Source of the DNA: Streptomyces smyrnaeus
GTDB lineage: Bacteria; Actinomycetota; Actinomycetes; Streptomycetales; Streptomycetaceae
DNA length: 64,000 nucleotides
Direction of reading: 5' to 3'
NCBI RefSeq assembly: GCF_017676345.1
Contig: NZ_JAFFZM010000002.1
Location: forward strand, 434,001-498,000
In this document: in pieces, positions 63,053-64,000 of the stretch
How positions within the stretch are numbered: the stretch's first letter is position 1
Layout of the letters: every line of letters starts with the position of its first letter
The notes under the pieces: model-generated
What the model was told of the DNA's origin: nothing
The model's input: only the letters and a program-made list of their open reading frames with translations
The model's database searches: none
Made by a program: the position numbers and the translations under genes

Positions 63053-63553
63053 ATGGCACATGGCACCACAGTCGACCACCTGACCGAGACCTACCGCGCC
63101 CACTACAAGTCCCTGCTCGGGCTCGCGGCGCTCCTGCTCGACGACACCGCCTCGTGCGAGGACGTCGTCCAGGAGGCGTTCATCCGCGTCCACTCGGCAC
63201 GCAAGCGTGTGCGCGATCCCGAGAAGACCCTCGCCTACCTCAGGCAGACGGTCGTGAACCTCTCCCGCTCCGCACTGCGCCGCCGCATCCTCGGGCTGAA
63301 GTTGCTCTCCAAGCCGATGCCCGACATGGCGAGCGCCGAGGAGGGGGCCTACGAACAGCTCGAACGGGATCAGTTGATACAGGCGATGCGCGGCTTGCAG
63401 CGGCGCCAGCGCGAAGTGCTGGTGCTGCGGTACTTCGCCGATATGACCGAGGCTCAGGTGGCCGAGGTGCTCGGACTCTCCCTCGGCTCCGTGAAGGCGT
63501 ACGGGTCGCGCGGTATCGCAGCGCTGCGCACCGCCATGGAGACGACGTCATGA
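63053..63553 (+). CDS. ECF-type RNA polymerase sigma factor
   Basis: About 166 residues from ATG 63053; GTG 62984 (better ribosome site GGAGG) is possible and would add 23 residues. Region 2: LTETYRAHYKSLLGLAALLL and CEDVVQEAFIRVHSARKR; region 4: LQRRQREVLVLRYFADMTEA then QVAEVLGLSLGSVKAYGSRG. Coupled to the next gene by ATGA, which is the normal place for its anti-sigma partner. Confidence 0.88.
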   Translation: MAHGTTVDHLTETYRAHYKSLLGLAALLLDDTASCEDVVQEAFIRVHSARKRVRDPEKTLAYLRQTVVNLSRSALRRRILGLKLLSKPMPDMASAEEGAYEQLERDQLIQAMRGLQRRQREVLVLRYFADMTEAQVAEVLGLSLGSVKAYGSRGIAALRTAMETTS

Positions 63554-64000
63554 GTGAGGGACTGGGGCTCCCCGGCGGGGAGGAGCCGCGTCAGCGGCGG
63601 GTGCCGCGCGACGAGACGCCTGACGGGACACCTGACGGGACGGACGAGGCGACCGAGAGCGCCGAGCGGGCCGGGAGCGACGAGACCACCGAGAGCGCCG
63701 AGCCGGACGACCGCGCCGCGGACGGCCCCGAGGAGGGCGGCTCCGGCGGCGACGACTCCGCGCCGAAGGAGATGTCGCTGGACCTCTTCGACGAGTCCGC
63801 GCTCACCTCGGAGGAGGAGACGCTCCGGGAGCTCCTGCACAGCAGCGTCCGCGGCATCGAGCCGCCGGCCGACAGCCTCGACCGTACGCTCGATCATCTG
63901 CACCGGGCGGTGCCCGCGCGCCGCGCGCACCGTCGTCAGGCGATGGTCGGCGGAGTGGCGGCGACGCTGGTGGCCGTCGTCGGCGTGCCCGCGCTCTTCT
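63550..64000 (+). CDS. Membrane-anchored partner of the sigma factor (3' truncated)
   Basis: Starts in the ATGA overlap at 63550 and is open to the window end (150 codons). An acidic Ser/Glu/Asp/Thr-rich cytosolic stretch (about 100 residues) is followed by SLDRTLDHLHRAVPARRAHR and a hydrophobic helix beginning MVGGVAATLVAVVGVPALF. Position and layout fit an anti-sigma-type or sigma-associated membrane protein. No ZAS-type His-Cys motif is seen in the part available. Confidence 0.7.
   Translation, partial: MSEGLGLPGGEEPRQRRVPRDETPDGTPDGTDEATESAERAGSDETTESAEPDDRAADGPEEGGSGGDDSAPKEMSLDLFDESALTSEEETLRELLHSSVRGIEPPADSLDRTLDHLHRAVPARRAHRRQAMVGGVAATLVAVVGVPALF

Overview
The window is a high-GC chromosome segment typical of Streptomyces. 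Signs of this are GC-rich third codon positions, GTG starts, at least one probable leaderless mRNA, ATGA-coupled operons, a SpoIIE-type phosphatase fused to a kinase-like ATPase, LytR-CpsA-Psr and Spo0M proteins, and the conserved block tRNA-Ser / SRP RNA / dnaX / ybaB / recR / DUF5063 / aspartokinase. No species is claimed. Both ends are cut: the first gene lacks its 5' end and the last lacks its 3' end.

1-15.3 kb is ordinary semi-conserved chromosome. It holds a GAF-SpoIIE-HATPase phosphatase, an alpha/beta hydrolase, a glycosyltransferase, two PAP2 phosphatases (one fused to a diacylglycerol kinase domain), a MarR regulator coupled to a methyltransferase, a NarL-type two-component pair, another methyltransferase, a D,D-carboxypeptidase, and katG divergent from a Fur-family regulator.

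15.3-30.5 kb is accessory DNA with a defence character. It starts with a decayed MOSC-domain gene and an McrB/McrC-like restriction pair. Two operons of the same design follow. Each has a Crp-family cyclic-nucleotide sensor, a GTG-N6-GNCAC Crp-type box in the gap, and a class III nucleotide-cyclase-like gene that keeps the metal Asp pair and the Asn/Arg pair. Tightly coupled downstream genes follow each cyclase: a STAND-like NTPase and a band-7-like protein in the first operon; a small protein, a sigma-like protein, an HTH protein and a TIR-like/nucleoside-deoxyribosyltransferase-fold protein in the second. This is the best candidate for an undescribed signalling or anti-phage system.

30.5-55.1 kb looks like an old genomic island. 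A degenerate tRNA-Ser plus terminator lies at 30.55 kb and the intact tRNA-Ser(GGA) at 55.1 kb. A perfect 20-bp direct repeat occurs at 30.77 and 51.03 kb. The island carries an Mrr-like nuclease, an arsenic cluster (arsC, two arsR, acr3, an arsN1-like acetyltransferase, two flavoproteins, repeated ArsR-type boxes), a Ser/Thr kinase with a PQQ propeller, and a BlaI/M56-peptidase pair. Four CTACA-N3/4-TGTAG operators sit in front of a membrane protein, terB, spo0M/tatA and terD genes, suggesting a BlaI-controlled envelope-stress regulon. The right part holds an acyltransferase, a RICIN fragment, a DUF4913 protein and two low-complexity proteins. Several decayed genes (methyltransferase, arsC-like mini-ORF, monooxygenase, transporter, CBS protein) show repeated insertion and loss. 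No integrase or transposase was found.

55.1-64 kb returns to core chromosome: tRNA-Ser, SRP RNA, dnaX, ybaB, recR, a DUF5063 gene, a TerF-like VWA protein on the other strand, aspartokinase with a likely internal start for its small subunit, an ECF sigma factor, and a coupled membrane-anchored protein cut by the window end.
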